A program made the position numbers and the translations under genes. This document shows, piece by piece, positions 52,177-61,045 of a stretch of DNA of 64,000 nucleotides (its first letter is position 1; every line of letters begins with the position of its first letter). Under the pieces are notes generated by a model. It had not been told where the DNA came from and ran no database searches. It worked only from the letters and a program-made list of their open reading frames with translations. The DNA comes from an uncultured Opitutales bacterium (lineage in GTDB: Bacteria; Verrucomicrobiota; Verrucomicrobiia; Opitutales; Intestinicryptomonadaceae), in NCBI GenBank assembly GCA_944389885.1, contig CALXNZ010000008.1:28688-92687 (forward strand). The letters run 5' to 3'.

Positions 52177-53127
52177 ATGGAAAAAACGCTCGAGTTTGAA
52201 TCTCCCCGCCTGCTTGCGGATACCTTCTGCAATAGACAGGAAAATCTGGATTTAGCCGAACTTAAATTCGGGGTCAGGATAGTATCGCGCGATTCGTGGA
52301 TTCGCTTTGAGGGCGATGAACCCAAAGTGGAGTTGGCGGCAAAATTCTTTAAGACTCTCGGCGAGGCCAGGCGCCAGGGCATGCGCATAGGGCAGGGCGA
52401 TTTCAGAAATATGCTCTCGAGGGCCGCAGACGGCAGAATGAAGGAAATCGCGGCGGTTTTTGAAAATCCTCTCGTCATAAATCTAAAGCGCAAAAGTATT
52501 GTCCCCAAAAATATAAACCAAAAAAAGTATCTAAATGCGATACGCAGCACTGATTTGGTTTTCGGCATAGGCCCCGCCGGAACGGGCAAAACATATTTGG
52601 CGGTTGCGTCGGCTCTCAAGATGCTCCAGGATAAAAAGGTGGAAAAGATTATTCTGACGCGTCCCGCCGTAGAGTCGGGAGAGGCTCTCGGGTTCCTCCC
52701 CGGGGATTTGCAGGAGAAACTCTTGCCCTATTTGAGACCCCTTTACGACGCAATGTTTGATATGCTTGGAGCGGAGGAAACCGGGAGACTTATGGAATAT
52801 CAGACGATAGAGATTGCGCCTTTGGCATATATGCGGGGTAGAACTCTTTCAAACGCTTTTATAATTTTAGACGAGGCCCAAAACACCACGATGGAGCAAA
52901 TGATGATGTTCCTGACTCGCCTTGGTGAAAACTCGAGAATGGTTGTCACCGGAGATATTACCCAAGTGGATCTGCCGCGCCATAAGAAGTCTGGATTAAA
53001 GGGCGCCATAGAGATATTGCCGGGCATAGAAGGAATAGAAATCTTTTCTTTCGACGGTAGCGATGTCGTCCGTCATCCGCTCGTGAGCAGAATTGTGGCA
53101 GCATATGAAAACAGTCTCGGAGTATGA
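52177..53127 (+). CDS. PhoH-family ATPase
   Basis: A 316-residue PhoH/YbeZ-type RNA-associated ATPase. Walker A is GPAGTGKT (132-139) after a KH-like N-terminal domain; Walker B FIILDEAQNTTMEQ and sensor VVTGDITQVDLP follow. In most bacteria it precedes pgpH and ybeY in an RNA- and ribosome-maturation cluster. Here it is followed 3 bp later by pgpH but then by lpxD, not ybeY. Confidence 0.95.
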   Translation: MEKTLEFESPRLLADTFCNRQENLDLAELKFGVRIVSRDSWIRFEGDEPKVELAAKFFKTLGEARRQGMRIGQGDFRNMLSRAADGRMKEIAAVFENPLVINLKRKSIVPKNINQKKYLNAIRSTDLVFGIGPAGTGKTYLAVASALKMLQDKKVEKIILTRPAVESGEALGFLPGDLQEKLLPYLRPLYDAMFDMLGAEETGRLMEYQTIEIAPLAYMRGRTLSNAFIILDEAQNTTMEQMMMFLTRLGENSRMVVTGDITQVDLPRHKKSGLKGAIEILPGIEGIEIFSFDGSDVVRHPLVSRIVAAYENSLGV

Positions 53128-53130
53128 TTT

Positions 53131-55452
53131 ATGAGGAAATTTAGCGGATATAGAGCCGACAGCGTGCGAAGAAAATTGGATCCGAGTATATCTCAAATCC
53201 GAAGGAAACGTCTGCGCAAATTCGGAGTGGGCATGCTTATACTTGTGATGTCGGCGATTGTTTATGTGATATGTTTTTTAGGCAAGCCTCCCATCGTTCC
53301 CGACATAGTTAGAAACAAAGCCGCCCAAGTGCATCTGGTTTCTCCGTTCGATTTTTCCTACGAAAGCGAATTTCAAACGGAGGCCAAACGTAAATTGGCT
53401 TCGGAGAGGATCCCTCCGCTTTATAAGATAAGTCCAACGCAACTTGGCGTTGCGGAGAAAAATCTAAATACATTGTTGGAGTTTTTCGCGGTAAACCAGG
53501 GGGATTTTGACGAAGTAAGGGACAATGACAAAGACGTAGGGCAATTATGCGAACGCCTTTCTGCGGCTTTGCGCAAATCGACCCAGTTGGCGGTGAGCCC
53601 GGAAGATATAAAAGCGGTTTACGATTATACCACCGCGGAGAATCGCAGGCGCATATTCAACCACGCTTTTTTCCACGCCAAAAGCATTCTAAACGACGGC
53701 GTATATTCCGACGGAGATTCAATATTTTCGGCTCGTTCGGACTTGTACAATATAGATATAGGAGGCTCTCGGGAAAAAGCCGGACGCATACAAAGCCAAA
53801 CAGACGCCCGCAAGATGTTTCTCACCCGCGTAAGGTCAATAGGCCTTAACGACAAGCTTGGTTATGCGGTATATAGAATCCTAAATCAAGATTTGCTTCC
53901 GAATATAGAATTCGACGAGCTCAAAACCTTGGAGTTGCGTCGGAGCGCAGCCGCTAAAGTCAAACCCGTAGTTGTAAAGGTTCGCGAGGGCGAGACTATA
54001 ATAGACTCCACTTCCGCGGGGGATTCCCCCCTCGTGCTTGAGAAGTTGAAAGCTTATAAGAAAGTAATACTCGAACGCCGCGATACGGTGTTTAGCAATT
54101 CCAATTTTTACCTGGAGTTCGGGGCTTCATTCCTGCTTATTCTCACCGCCGCATTGTTCATAAGAATAAGTAAGACGATGCGGAATAGGCAGCCCCGCAC
54201 AATAGCCGCATTTTGCGTGCTTTTATTGATAAATCTGCTTGTTGTGCGCCTCATAATATATCTGGGATATGCGGAGTATTTTGACAAGAACACAACATTC
54301 CTGCAGATATTCAAATACGGCACTTTCCTAATGCTCTCGCCGATTATACAGGTCCTGCTCTTCGGCCCCTACACGGGATTTGTTATGGCGCTTCTCATTA
54401 CTGCCCTCACCTCTATGATGTTGGGCGGAAATTTGTTCTTTTTTATTCTCTCGTTTACTTCTTCGCTTGTGGCAATCTATTTTTGCAACGGGGCGACGTC
54501 TCGCTCGCGCGTCGTTTTGGCTGGCGTCATATACGGGCTCGTCGTATCTTTCTTTTCTGTCGTTTTAGGGGCTTCCGCAGAAGTGCCATTGGGAATAATG
54601 TGGCGCCAGGCTCTTGCGGCTCTCGTTGGCGGAGCGCTTACAAGTTTTGTGGCCATGGCGCTGCTGCCCATTATAGAGAGAATGTTTAATCGCTACTCCA
54701 ATATCACTCTCATAGATTTTACGGATTTTAACAATCCCCTGTTGAGGCGCTTGCAAATTGAGGCTCCGGGAACTTACCACCATAGCGTCATGGTATCCTA
54801 TCTCGCCGAACATGCGGCCGTAATGGTCGGCGCCAACGAAATGGTATGCAGGGTAGGGGCTTATTACCACGACATCGGCAAAATAGTGAAGCCGGAATTC
54901 TTCTCGGAAAATCAAGGGGGGGGAAGAAATCCACACGACGACCAAACTCCTTCAATGAGCGCCCTGATTATAAAAAGCCATATCAAAGAAGGCATAGCCC
55001 TGGCAAAAATAGAAAAAATGCCGCAGCAGATTATAGACGCCATAGCCCAACACCACGGGACTTCCATCATATCTTATTTTTATACAAAAGCCGTTAAGCT
55101 CGCGCGCGAGGCAGGTCGCGAAATATCTGGCGACCCCGTCGAACTTTTGAGGCAGGCTGGAATAGAGGAAAGCACGTATAGGCATGAAGGCCGCAAGCCT
55201 CAGACCGTGGAAAATGCAATCATAATGTTGGCCGATTCTTGCGAGGCGGCATCTCGTTCCTTAAAGAAAATTACGCAACACGGGGTCGAGGAACTCGTCG
55301 GCAATATCATAAGGGCAAAGATGAACGACGGGCAGCTTAACGAATGTCCAATTACGATAAAGCAGCTGTCCAGAATAAAGTCGAGTTTCGTATTTACAAT
55401 GTTGAATATGCTCCACTCGCGTGTTGAATATCAAAAGACGCCGCAAAAATAA
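53131..55452 (+). CDS. 7TM-HD cyclic-di-AMP phosphodiesterase (PgpH type)
   Basis: A 773-residue membrane protein. The N-terminal single helix (about 30-50) anchors a long extracytoplasmic 7TMR-HDED-type domain, followed by seven membrane helices (about 325-540) and a cytoplasmic HD domain. The HDIG motif is YYHDIGK with H580-D581, upstream His pair in YHHSVMVSY. PgpH enzymes hydrolyse c-di-AMP, a regulator of osmotic and cell-wall balance. It lies in the phoH run. Catalytic residues look complete. Confidence 0.94.
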   Translation: MRKFSGYRADSVRRKLDPSISQIRRKRLRKFGVGMLILVMSAIVYVICFLGKPPIVPDIVRNKAAQVHLVSPFDFSYESEFQTEAKRKLASERIPPLYKISPTQLGVAEKNLNTLLEFFAVNQGDFDEVRDNDKDVGQLCERLSAALRKSTQLAVSPEDIKAVYDYTTAENRRRIFNHAFFHAKSILNDGVYSDGDSIFSARSDLYNIDIGGSREKAGRIQSQTDARKMFLTRVRSIGLNDKLGYAVYRILNQDLLPNIEFDELKTLELRRSAAAKVKPVVVKVREGETIIDSTSAGDSPLVLEKLKAYKKVILERRDTVFSNSNFYLEFGASFLLILTAALFIRISKTMRNRQPRTIAAFCVLLLINLLVVRLIIYLGYAEYFDKNTTFLQIFKYGTFLMLSPIIQVLLFGPYTGFVMALLITALTSMMLGGNLFFFILSFTSSLVAIYFCNGATSRSRVVLAGVIYGLVVSFFSVVLGASAEVPLGIMWRQALAALVGGALTSFVAMALLPIIERMFNRYSNITLIDFTDFNNPLLRRLQIEAPGTYHHSVMVSYLAEHAAVMVGANEMVCRVGAYYHDIGKIVKPEFFSENQGGGRNPHDDQTPSMSALIIKSHIKEGIALAKIEKMPQQIIDAIAQHHGTSIISYFYTKAVKLAREAGREISGDPVELLRQAGIEESTYRHEGRKPQTVENAIIMLADSCEAASRSLKKITQHGVEELVGNIIRAKMNDGQLNECPITIKQLSRIKSSFVFTMLNMLHSRVEYQKTPQK

Positions 55453-55458
55453 TCCATT

Positions 55459-56511
55459 ATGAAATATAAACTCAGCCAGATATTGAAACTTTTCGACAAT
55501 CCCGAAGTGTCGGGAAGTGAAGATGTTGAAATAACCGCAATAGCCTCGCTTGAGAAGGCCTTGCCGTCAGAGCTTTCCTTCTTGGGAAATAAAAAATACG
55601 CCCACGAAGTGCCTGCGACTAAGGCGGGAGTGGTGTTGCTCCCACGCTCTTATAGCGGAGATATGCCGGAAAAGGCGGTAGTTGTGAAAGTAGGCAATCC
55701 CTCTGCGGAGCTTGCTAAAATATGCGCGCTTGTTGAAAAGGAGCTGTTTCCCAAGCCTGTGCCTTCCATACATCCCAACGCGGTTATAGACCGCAATGCC
55801 AAGATAGGCAAAGACGTGTTCATAGGGGCGAATGCGGTAATTTGCGAAGGCGCGGAGATAGGCGACAGAGCCGTGATTCAAGGCAACAACTACATAGGCC
55901 GACACGCTAAAATAGGCGAGGACGTTCTCTTGATGCCAAACGTGGTTGTTATGGATTATTGCGAAGTAGGCAAGCGCTGTCGCATACAGCCGGGAGCCGT
56001 AATAGGTTCTGACGGCTATGGCTACGAATTTGTGAACGGCAAGCATGAGCGCGTTCCCCAAGTGGGGCGGGTTGTGCTTGAAGACGACGTGGACGTGGGG
56101 GCTAATACTTGTATAGACAGGGCCAGATTTGACAAGACTGTAGTGGGAGCTGGCACTAAAATAGACAATCTTGTGCAGATAGCCCACAACGTCCAAATAG
56201 GGAAGGGAGCTCTTTTGGTGTCGCAAGTTGGCATATCCGGAAGCACAAAGATAGGCAACTATTGCGTCTTGGGCGGACAGGTCGGAGTTGCGGGCCATCT
56301 CAGCATAGGCGACGGCTCTATGATAGGAGGGCAAAGCGGAATCAACGGAGATATTCCGCCAAAGTCCTACATGCGCGGAACTCCTCCGCGTCCCTATATG
56401 CAAGCCCATAAAATAGACGTTCTCGTCGGGCACATTCAGGACTTCTTCGATAGGCTTAAGGAAGTGGAAAAACGCCTTGGAATAGAGCGTAAAACTTTCG
56501 GCAAGAAATAG
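55459..56511 (+). CDS. lpxD: UDP-3-O-(3-hydroxyacyl)glucosamine N-acyltransferase
   Basis: Third enzyme of lipid A synthesis, adding the N-linked acyl chain from acyl-ACP. The 350-residue protein has the N-terminal uridine-binding domain (LSFLGNKKYAHEV), a left-handed beta-helix of I/V-G-x-x hexapeptides (about 105-320) and the catalytic H243 in IAHNVQIG, with GSDGYGYE. It shows that the organism makes lipopolysaccharide. It follows pgpH by 6 bp and ends 1 bp from the converging ogg gene. Confidence 0.96.
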   Translation: MKYKLSQILKLFDNPEVSGSEDVEITAIASLEKALPSELSFLGNKKYAHEVPATKAGVVLLPRSYSGDMPEKAVVVKVGNPSAELAKICALVEKELFPKPVPSIHPNAVIDRNAKIGKDVFIGANAVICEGAEIGDRAVIQGNNYIGRHAKIGEDVLLMPNVVVMDYCEVGKRCRIQPGAVIGSDGYGYEFVNGKHERVPQVGRVVLEDDVDVGANTCIDRARFDKTVVGAGTKIDNLVQIAHNVQIGKGALLVSQVGISGSTKIGNYCVLGGQVGVAGHLSIGDGSMIGGQSGINGDIPPKSYMRGTPPRPYMQAHKIDVLVGHIQDFFDRLKEVEKRLGIERKTFGKK

Positions 56512-56512
56512 C

Positions 56513-57418
56513 TTATATTTCCGATGCTTTGGAGAAGTTTGCGCCGTTGCGATATGCCGCAAATATCAGTTGTTGCGCAAATCCCGCATATTTTCCGAAT
56601 TTGTTTTTGGCAAATTTGCGTATTGCGTCGGGATTGCTTCCCGTTCCATAGAGAGAGTCCATACCCTGCTTTATCCAAGTGTCAACCGGGAAGGCTTCAA
56701 ATCTGGCGGCTCCGAACAGCAGAATGCAATCCGCGACTTTCTCGCCTATGCCAGGAAGGGATACAAGATATTTTTTTGCTTCAGGGTATGGCATTTCCCT
56801 AAGGGAATTTGCATCGAACTTGTCGGCGGATATTTTTAAAGCGGTATTCTTTAGATAGGCCGCTCTAAATCCCAATTTACATTCGCGCAAGATTGAGAGA
56901 GGGGCTTCGGCGATACGCTCAAACGAGGGCAGGGCGTTGGCTTCCGAATCAATGGCGTCTCCGAGCTTTTCGGCGAGCAATTTTACGCATTGCTTTATTT
57001 GAACTATTCTCTTGCTTGAGCTGCATATGAAACACATCAAAGCTTCCGCGGAATTTTGGCGGAGTATGCGAAGATTAGGGTAAAATTCCATGGCAGAGTC
57101 CATTATGGGATCTGCGCAGAAGGAAGCCAATTCGGAGCGTAAACGGTTGTAGTCCCTTTCGCAATCGAGGTATTTGCGCACTTTTTCTAAGGATATTTCA
57201 AGGTTGGCCGTCGCGGGTATTGAAACCGAAATGCCGCCGTCGGGTTCGAGTCGCAATTTGGCGTGGCAGTCTTCAAATACGCCTGAATATTCAGGAAGTG
57301 GGGAATTTTCAGCATACCATCTAAATGATTGGCCCCCGTCGAGAGTTTCGCGGAAATCGCGTTCGGAAAATTTTATTTCGCGGAGCTTTTTATATGGACT
57401 CCATGAAAGTTTTGGCAT
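56513..57418 (-). CDS. ogg: 8-oxoguanine DNA glycosylase, OGG1 type
   Basis: Removes 8-oxoguanine from DNA and may nick the strand. The 301-residue protein has the OGG1 N-terminal motif GQSFRW (30-34), and the helix-hairpin-helix-GPD site LPGIGEKVADC with catalytic K227 and D246 in FPVDTWIK. OGG1-type (rather than MutM) enzymes are found in eukaryotes and a scattered set of bacteria. It lies 9 bp after a lipoprotein gene on the same strand. Confidence 0.93.
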   Translation of the reverse strand: MPKLSWSPYKKLREIKFSERDFRETLDGGQSFRWYAENSPLPEYSGVFEDCHAKLRLEPDGGISVSIPATANLEISLEKVRKYLDCERDYNRLRSELASFCADPIMDSAMEFYPNLRILRQNSAEALMCFICSSSKRIVQIKQCVKLLAEKLGDAIDSEANALPSFERIAEAPLSILRECKLGFRAAYLKNTALKISADKFDANSLREMPYPEAKKYLVSLPGIGEKVADCILLFGAARFEAFPVDTWIKQGMDSLYGTGSNPDAIRKFAKNKFGKYAGFAQQLIFAAYRNGANFSKASEI

Positions 57419-57427
57419 GCTGCGTAA

Positions 57428-58000
57428 TCAATTCGAGTTTTTATGCGAATTGTCCCTCAGAGACCATAGCCATGATTGCTTTTGGCAGACAAGCTTTCCC
57501 GAAGGTGACAATATTCTTATTTTCCATGCGTTCACGCGGGCTTTTGGGTCTTTCCAATCGGAACCGGTAAGCCCGAGCCTTATTTCCCTGAGAACGCTGT
57601 GGGTTTCGGGAACTACGAACGTGAAAGTGCGAACCTTTGGGGAATCTGAAGAATCTACTGAGAGTTCGATTTTTGAAGCCAGAGATATGTCATCTGGACC
57701 CCAATCCATCATTACAAAGAAGTACATTCCGGCTCTTTTATTTGGCTGGCTGCGCAGAGTCAGCTGTCCGTAAGTATATTCTTCGCCGGTGAAAATTTCC
57801 GGTATGGTGCGGGTTTCATCGGCCTTAAGATAGCGCATCTTGCAGTAGCTTATAGAAGGATTCTCATAATCCAAGCCTATTACCGATCCGTTTGACGAAT
57901 CCGCGGAGCCTTCTATTTCTTGGTTTTCCGCGTTCCCCGAGCAAGCCGATAAAAGGCATATTCCCGTAAGGATAAGCAATGCGCTGGTAAAAGTCTTCAT
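57428..58000 (-). CDS. Predicted lipoprotein, unknown function
   Basis: A 190-residue protein with a lipobox (LLSACSG, C20) after a signal peptide. The mature part has beta-strand-rich segments (YTYGQLTLRSQPNKR; MYFFVMMDWGPDD; VRTFTFVVPET) and no enzyme motif. It could be an inner or outer membrane accessory protein. It is 9 bp upstream of ogg, so the two are likely cotranscribed, though a functional link is not obvious. I do not recognise a family. Confidence 0.8.
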   Translation of the reverse strand: MKTFTSALLILTGICLLSACSGNAENQEIEGSADSSNGSVIGLDYENPSISYCKMRYLKADETRTIPEIFTGEEYTYGQLTLRSQPNKRAGMYFFVMMDWGPDDISLASKIELSVDSSDSPKVRTFTFVVPETHSVLREIRLGLTGSDWKDPKARVNAWKIRILSPSGKLVCQKQSWLWSLRDNSHKNSN

Positions 58001-58103
58001 CGTTCGGTAATCTGTCTTCGAGGGGCTTCAGGGTCAAGCTTCTTTTTATTATGCGGTTTTATTTATCTCATGTCAGATTATGGGGCGACTCCTCAAAGCC
58101 ATA

Positions 58104-59498
58104 CTATGCGAGTCCCTTCAGCATGCCATAGAAATACATCGGTTTTAGGGCGTAAACCTTCAAAAGCCACGCAGCCCACTGCTCATGCGACATATCGAGC
58201 ATAGAGAACGGGAAACTTATCATTTCTTTCTTGTCGTAGTCGAATTCGCACAGCAGCACATGCCCGTAGTCAGTTATGATAGGGCATGCGGCATAGCCGT
58301 CGTACTTCTTTTCTGGCGTTTTGCCTTCCATTAACGAGATGAGATTTGCGGTGGCTATTGGGACTTGCTTGCGTATTGCGGCGGAAGTTTTGCTGGTTGG
58401 CAGCGACGACGCGTCGCCCAGGCAAACTATGTTTGAGTATTTTGGGTGGACAAGCGTGTATTTATCTACGGCGGCCCAGCCTTCGCGCTCCAGGGCTCCC
58501 CCCTCGACTGCAAGGCCGGCTTCGCGTATAAATTTCGGGCCGTACATCGGCGGTAGGAAATGCAGAAAGTCGTAATTTTCCACAACCGGAGTTATGGTTT
58601 GAACTTCCTCCTCTTTTATGGAGCCGTCCGGAAGCTTTATTTGCTTTTTTGTCTTTGAGATGCGCTGCATATAGACTTTTTTTGCGGAGGTATCCACCCC
58701 TTTTACCCTTGTGTTGAGGGTTATGCTAACGTCTCTTTCGTCGTATATTTCAAGGAGTCTCTTAGTAAAGAAAGGGACGTCATAAAGCTCCTTAGATGCG
58801 GTGAAAAAGTCGAGCTTTAGCTTGTCGCGCGCATTTTGCTTACGCGATAGATGTTCCGTCAAAAGGCATATTTTTTTCGGAGCCCCTCCGCATTTATGTT
58901 TTGTATAAGTGTCGGTATAGACTCCGCGCCCTCCGTTCTTTACAAATTTCTGTATGCCGCGCCAAGTTTTTACGGCGCCTTGGTGGTCGTAGATACAGTA
59001 AGCGTCGCCTTCTCCGAGCGTTTTTAAACTGATTCCTTCAACTCCGTTCCAATCTATTTGCAATCCCGGTGTAAGCACGAGAAAATCGTATGATACACTT
59101 TGCCCCCCGGCGGTTTTTATTATCCGCTTGTCCGGATCGAGCGCGACAACGGAATCTTTTATCCACTTTGCTCCGTCGGGTATGCAATCCTCCTGTTGCC
59201 GATATACATCGTGCTCTCCGTAAACTCCGCCGCCTATAAGGGTGAATCCGGGTTGGTAGAAATGCAGTGTACTTGGATCGATTATCGTCACATCGGGATA
59301 GGCCAGGTTCCGCATTAATCTCGCCGCTACGCTGATTCCGGCGGCTCCACCTCCTATCACCACGACTTTGGCTTTAGCTCCGCTCTTTGAAAATTTGTAT
59401 CCGCAATATCCTCCGACTAAAGCTAAAAGCCCTGCGGCGGACATTATCTTTATAAAATCTCTACGATTTATTTTAGCGGGTCTGTAATGTTGGCGCAT
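58104..59498 (-). CDS. Tat-exported sulfide:quinone oxidoreductase-like flavoprotein
   Basis: A 464-residue FAD protein. A twin-arginine signal (NRRDFIKIMSAAGLLAL, R12-R13) precedes the FAD-binding VVVIGGGAAGIS (46-56). The body resembles type II SQR (mitochondrial SQOR-like): KHKCGGAPKKI with C203, GDASSLPTSKT (361-371), and the C-terminal GYAACPIITDYGHVLLCEFDY. SQR oxidises sulfide to polysulfide or persulfide and reduces quinone. Here the cysteine expected in the GDx-S/T-LPTSKT segment is replaced by A363, with C359 nearby. A flavocytochrome-c-like or other thiol-oxidising role is possible. Divergent from an OprP-like porin and an SsuABC-type importer. Confidence 0.82.
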   Translation of the reverse strand: MRQHYRPAKINRRDFIKIMSAAGLLALVGGYCGYKFSKSGAKAKVVVIGGGAAGISVAARLMRNLAYPDVTIIDPSTLHFYQPGFTLIGGGVYGEHDVYRQQEDCIPDGAKWIKDSVVALDPDKRIIKTAGGQSVSYDFLVLTPGLQIDWNGVEGISLKTLGEGDAYCIYDHQGAVKTWRGIQKFVKNGGRGVYTDTYTKHKCGGAPKKICLLTEHLSRKQNARDKLKLDFFTASKELYDVPFFTKRLLEIYDERDVSITLNTRVKGVDTSAKKVYMQRISKTKKQIKLPDGSIKEEEVQTITPVVENYDFLHFLPPMYGPKFIREAGLAVEGGALEREGWAAVDKYTLVHPKYSNIVCLGDASSLPTSKTSAAIRKQVPIATANLISLMEGKTPEKKYDGYAACPIITDYGHVLLCEFDYDKKEMISFPFSMLDMSHEQWAAWLLKVYALKPMYFYGMLKGLA

Positions 59499-59706
59499 AT
59501 ATGTAATCTGTTTATTTATTTGAATAAAAGTTTTCTCAATTTTTCAAGAGATGAATAATTCGCAAGGAAATTCGGAAAATTAGCTCACTTCTTATATTTT
59601 AAAAACATTTGCATTTTTTATCTAATTATGGACAATAATTAGGATTTTTTAACAAGTGTTTCTCTTTTATTAACCGCCATTCATATTACTATTATTTATT
59701 GCCCGT

Positions 59707-60990
59707 ATGAAAATAATAAAAAAATTGAGGATATTTTGTGCGTTTATATGTTCCGCATGCGCAGTTAGCGCGGCAGATAAGGCTCTTCTGAATGCTCTCG
59801 TCTCCAAGGGTATAATTACGAATTCTGAGGCCGAGCACATCGCAAAAGAGAATGTTGAAATTTCATTTTTGCGCCCCACTACAAAATCTTTGACGATACA
59901 AAACCGCATGCAGTTTCAATATGAAACTCTTGAGGCTCGCACTATTTCGGGTCCGGGACTCAACGGCTGGCAGCCCCACAGCAATTTTCTATTGCGGCGT
60001 TGTTTTATATGGACTGACGCAAGTCTCGGCGGAGGTTGGGACGTTAGGGTATCGCTGGATTTGGCCAGGCAGGAAAGCAACGGCTTGTTTACCGATACTT
60101 ACATTTCTAAGAAATTCGATTCGGAATACGTTCCAGGTACCTTATATTTGGGGTATATGAAACCCGGATTTTGCCATGAGGACGTAGTGTCTTCCATGGA
60201 GCTTGACTGTATAGAGCGTTCCGTGGCTTCTATGTATTGGACAGGCGCCGAAAATGGCAGAAGAATGGGAATAGGAAACCGCTATGTAGGCGTGCGCTGG
60301 AACGGAAACGTACCGCAGGTTGAGGGATTGTCTTACATACTCGCCATAACTAATTCATTCCAGCTTGGGCCTATCGTAATCGACGAAAATTTGCCAAAGT
60401 ATGAGCACAATGACTTGTCGTATTGGGCTTCGGTTAAATATAATATAAAATACGACAAGCTCAACGTAAATTTCGGAGTATATACACAATTTTCCCCCAC
60501 GGCGAACGTGTATGACGATTACTCGAAATACTCTGCGATAGCCTCGATAAATCCTTATATAGCAGGTAATTATGGAAATTTATATTTTTGGACCGAGTAT
60601 CTGGCGTCGGCCGTGACCGACGGCAAGGAGAATTCTTACGGGAATCGGGAAATGGCAAGCCCCTACGGCGTAAATTTTTCCGTCGAATATAGGTTTGATG
60701 TGGACGGGTGGGGACAAGTTGGCCCGGTATTTAGGTATTCGTGGTTGGATACGGACGGCAGGGGCTTGACCGTAGGAGACGCGGAGCGCCACGCTCCAAA
60801 TTTGGGTACTTTATATAATAGGGCGCAGGCATTTTATTTTGGCGTGAATTGGTATATAAACGGACAAAATTTGAAAGTCCAACTCGGCTATGAATATACG
60901 CAGCTGTCCGGCAGCGTTTCAAACGCCCCCGATGTGAGTCAATGCGCCGAATGCAACGCTTTGAGGCTCCAAATTCAAGTGAGGTTGTAG
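59707..60990 (+). CDS. OprP/OprO-like outer-membrane porin
   Basis: A 427-residue outer-membrane protein with a signal peptide (residues 1-22) and a short N-terminal helical region (about 25-50), then amphipathic beta-strands typical of the phosphate-selective porin O/P family: KSLTIQNRMQFQYE, LLRRCFIWTDASLGGGWDVRVSLDL, YLGYMKPGF and a final strand LRLQIQVRL. Substrate is not readable; location beside a sulfonate-type importer suggests passage of an anionic organosulfur or phosphorus compound. Preceded by 208 AT-rich bp. Confidence 0.85.
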   Translation: MKIIKKLRIFCAFICSACAVSAADKALLNALVSKGIITNSEAEHIAKENVEISFLRPTTKSLTIQNRMQFQYETLEARTISGPGLNGWQPHSNFLLRRCFIWTDASLGGGWDVRVSLDLARQESNGLFTDTYISKKFDSEYVPGTLYLGYMKPGFCHEDVVSSMELDCIERSVASMYWTGAENGRRMGIGNRYVGVRWNGNVPQVEGLSYILAITNSFQLGPIVIDENLPKYEHNDLSYWASVKYNIKYDKLNVNFGVYTQFSPTANVYDDYSKYSAIASINPYIAGNYGNLYFWTEYLASAVTDGKENSYGNREMASPYGVNFSVEYRFDVDGWGQVGPVFRYSWLDTDGRGLTVGDAERHAPNLGTLYNRAQAFYFGVNWYINGQNLKVQLGYEYTQLSGSVSNAPDVSQCAECNALRLQIQVRL

Positions 60991-61045
60991 CTTTTTTCTT
61001 GCAGAAAGGACTCTTTAAATAAATATCAAACGAAAAGGAATTTTT

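Noticed and set aside
55567..56562. Minus-strand 331-residue frame over lpxD
   Set aside because: Arises from the repetitive hexapeptide codons of lpxD; composition is unlike a normal protein and it overlaps ogg as well.
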